The position numbers and the translations under genes are program-made. A stretch of DNA of 64,000 bases from Rhodobacterales bacterium (GTDB taxonomy: Bacteria > Pseudomonadota > Alphaproteobacteria > Rhodobacterales > Rhodobacteraceae): contig JAPLPE010000015.1 of assembly GCA_026400355.1 (NCBI GenBank), positions 124,001-188,000 on the forward strand. Direction: 5' to 3'. Under the pieces are notes generated by a model. It made no database searches, had not been told where the DNA came from, and worked only from the letters and a program-made list of their open reading frames with translations. Of the stretch, positions 63,040 through 64,000 are shown one piece after another (the stretch's first letter is position 1; every line of letters begins with the position of its first letter).

Positions 63040-63495
63040 TCACAAGGGCCCAGGCCGCCGCTCCTCGCTCAAGAGCACATTCGCCTCGACATTCCCTACA
63101 CCCGGCAAAGTCATGATCCGCCGCCGCAGGACCCTTTCGAAATCGGCCAGATCCCGGGCCACGACCCGCAACCGATAATCATAAAGTCCCAGGACCAGCT
63201 CCACCGTCTGCACTTCCCGGATCGCCGTCACGGCCCGCTCGAAATCCTCAAGGCTGACCCGCCCCTTGGTGGCAAGCTTCACACCCAGAAATACCGTCAC
63301 CCCGAACCCCAGCTTGCCCGCGTCGAGGCGCACCCGCTGCCCCGCGATCACGCCTTCCTCCTGCAACCGCCGGACCCGCCGCCAGGCTGCAGGTTGCGAC
63401 AGGTCGAACCTGCGACCCAACTCGCTCGCAGACAGCCCACCATCCGCCTGTAGGGCCTGCAGGATACCGCGGTCGATATCATCCAGTTCCGTCAC
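63040..63495 (-). CDS. Lrp/AsnC family regulator, second of a tandem pair
   Basis: 151 residues. The helix-turn-helix DDIDRGILQALQADGGLSASELGRRFDLSQPAAWRRVRRLQEEGVI is clear, with Trp in the recognition helix. The RAM domain follows with VELVLGLYDYRLRVVARD. It overlaps the first Lrp gene by 4 bp, so the two are co-expressed and might form hetero-oligomers. It probably senses an amino acid and may control the downstream aminotransferase gene. Confidence 0.92.
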   Translation of the reverse strand: MTELDDIDRGILQALQADGGLSASELGRRFDLSQPAAWRRVRRLQEEGVIAGQRVRLDAGKLGFGVTVFLGVKLATKGRVSLEDFERAVTAIREVQTVELVLGLYDYRLRVVARDLADFERVLRRRIMTLPGVGNVEANVLLSEERRPGPL

Positions 63496-63947
63496 AGCGG
63501 CAGCGCCTCATCCGACTTGACTACGGCGACCGTCATCAGGCTTTCAATATCCGCGATATGCGGCAGCATGAGGATCTGATCTCGATAGATCGCCTGATAA
63601 TGCCCCAGATCCCGCGCAATCACCGAGAGCCGCACGTCAACCCGGCCCAGAAGGGTCTGTATCTCGATCACCTCGGGCACCAGCCGCGCCGCTGCGATGA
63701 ACTCGTCAAAGGCCCGCACGATCGTCTTGTCGAGCGTGACGCGCAGCGACACATGCACCGCATAATCCAGCGCTCGCCAGTCGATCACCACCTCCTGCCC
63801 GATCAGGACGCCTGACTCGCGCAGCCATTCGATCCGCCGGGCGCATTTTCCCACGGTCAGTCCGGCCCTGTCGGCAAGATCCGGCAGGCTGATCGCAGGG
63901 TCGGCCTGCATCAGGCGCAAAATGCGGCGGTCGATGTCATCAAGCAT
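63492..63947 (-). CDS. Lrp/AsnC family regulator, first of a tandem pair
   Basis: 151 residues, same length as its neighbour. The winged helix reads DDIDRRILRLMQADPAISLPDLADRAGLTVGKCARRIEWLRESGVL; the RAM domain has VIEIQTLLGRVDVRLSVIARD. The second helix (TVGKCARR) departs from the usual S-x-x-x-V-x-x-R pattern. The operon continues with the second regulator. Nothing is seen in the last 50 bp of the window except its promoter region. Confidence 0.9.
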   Translation of the reverse strand: MLDDIDRRILRLMQADPAISLPDLADRAGLTVGKCARRIEWLRESGVLIGQEVVIDWRALDYAVHVSLRVTLDKTIVRAFDEFIAAARLVPEVIEIQTLLGRVDVRLSVIARDLGHYQAIYRDQILMLPHIADIESLMTVAVVKSDEALPL

Positions 63948-64000
63948 GCAGTCTCCACTATCTGAGACATCGGCGCATGAAAACTCCGAAATTCGGCAAA

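Overview
The window is high-GC DNA from an alphaproteobacterium, most likely a member of the Rhodobacteraceae. This rests on gene content and protein style: a stand-alone aa3 oxidase subunit I gene, a LytTR gene abutting lipB, waaA with LPS-modifying transferases, many ABC uptake systems for peptides and sugars, and small GlsB, HdeA-like and DUF1330 genes. It is chromosomal. No rRNA, phage or plasmid backbone genes were seen, and only one tRNA (Leu, anticodon GAG).

Layout. 0-4.4 kb: a partial lipoprotein, moaA, then waaA, a polysaccharide pyruvyl transferase and a GT29 sialyltransferase-like gene, probably one LPS-modification operon. 4.4-12.9 kb: two M20 amidohydrolases (one ArgE-like), divergent from a five-gene peptide ABC importer. 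12.9-14.5 kb: the deletion scar of a second peptide importer next to an enolase-superfamily enzyme. 14.9-25.2 kb: an ABC exporter, an M20 dipeptidase gene killed by two in-frame stops, SLC13 and AbgT transporters, small membrane proteins and two alpha/beta hydrolases. 25.3-28 kb: a sugar-oxidation operon (lactonase, mutarotase, SDR). 28-29.2 kb: a lower-GC islet with an orphan ORF. 29.2-35 kb: an L-idonate/D-gluconate cluster (LacI regulator, gluconokinase, 5-ketogluconate reductase, hydroxyacid dehydrogenase, L-idonate 5-dehydrogenase, lactonase). 35-35.9 kb: insertion-sequence debris and repeats. 35.9-45.1 kb: a GntR-regulated sugar ABC importer with a glucarate-dehydratase-like enzyme, divergent from a large GH38-type protein. 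45.2-52.4 kb: tRNA-Leu, lipB, ctaD and a dense run of damaged genes (DUF2306, LytTR, ArsR, Stf0 sulfotransferase) among intact ones. 53.6-64 kb: DUF1330, an RTX protein gene that appears to have been inserted beside yqeY, then carA, a GT2 glycosyltransferase, GntR, HAD, UbiH-like, class V aminotransferase and two tandem Lrp regulators.

How the genes work together. Three carbohydrate loci suggest a heterotroph living on plant or algal sugars and sugar acids. The idn cluster can be read as L-idonate to 5-ketogluconate to gluconate to 6-phosphogluconate, with a gluconolactonase feeding gluconate. The 36-45 kb locus pairs import with dehydration and possible glycoside cleavage. Peptide import is linked to M20 hydrolases.

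Most notable structures: a dispersed composite palindromic repeat at several gene ends (about 4.4, 16.8, 23.9 and 62.9 kb, with a hairpin-only copy at 10.84 kb); a 39-bp copy of the yqeY 3' end on the far side of the RTX gene; several genes inactivated by single in-frame stops; and two paralogous exported two-cysteine proteins at 47.6-48.4 kb. No CRISPR array, riboswitch or recognisable defence system was found.
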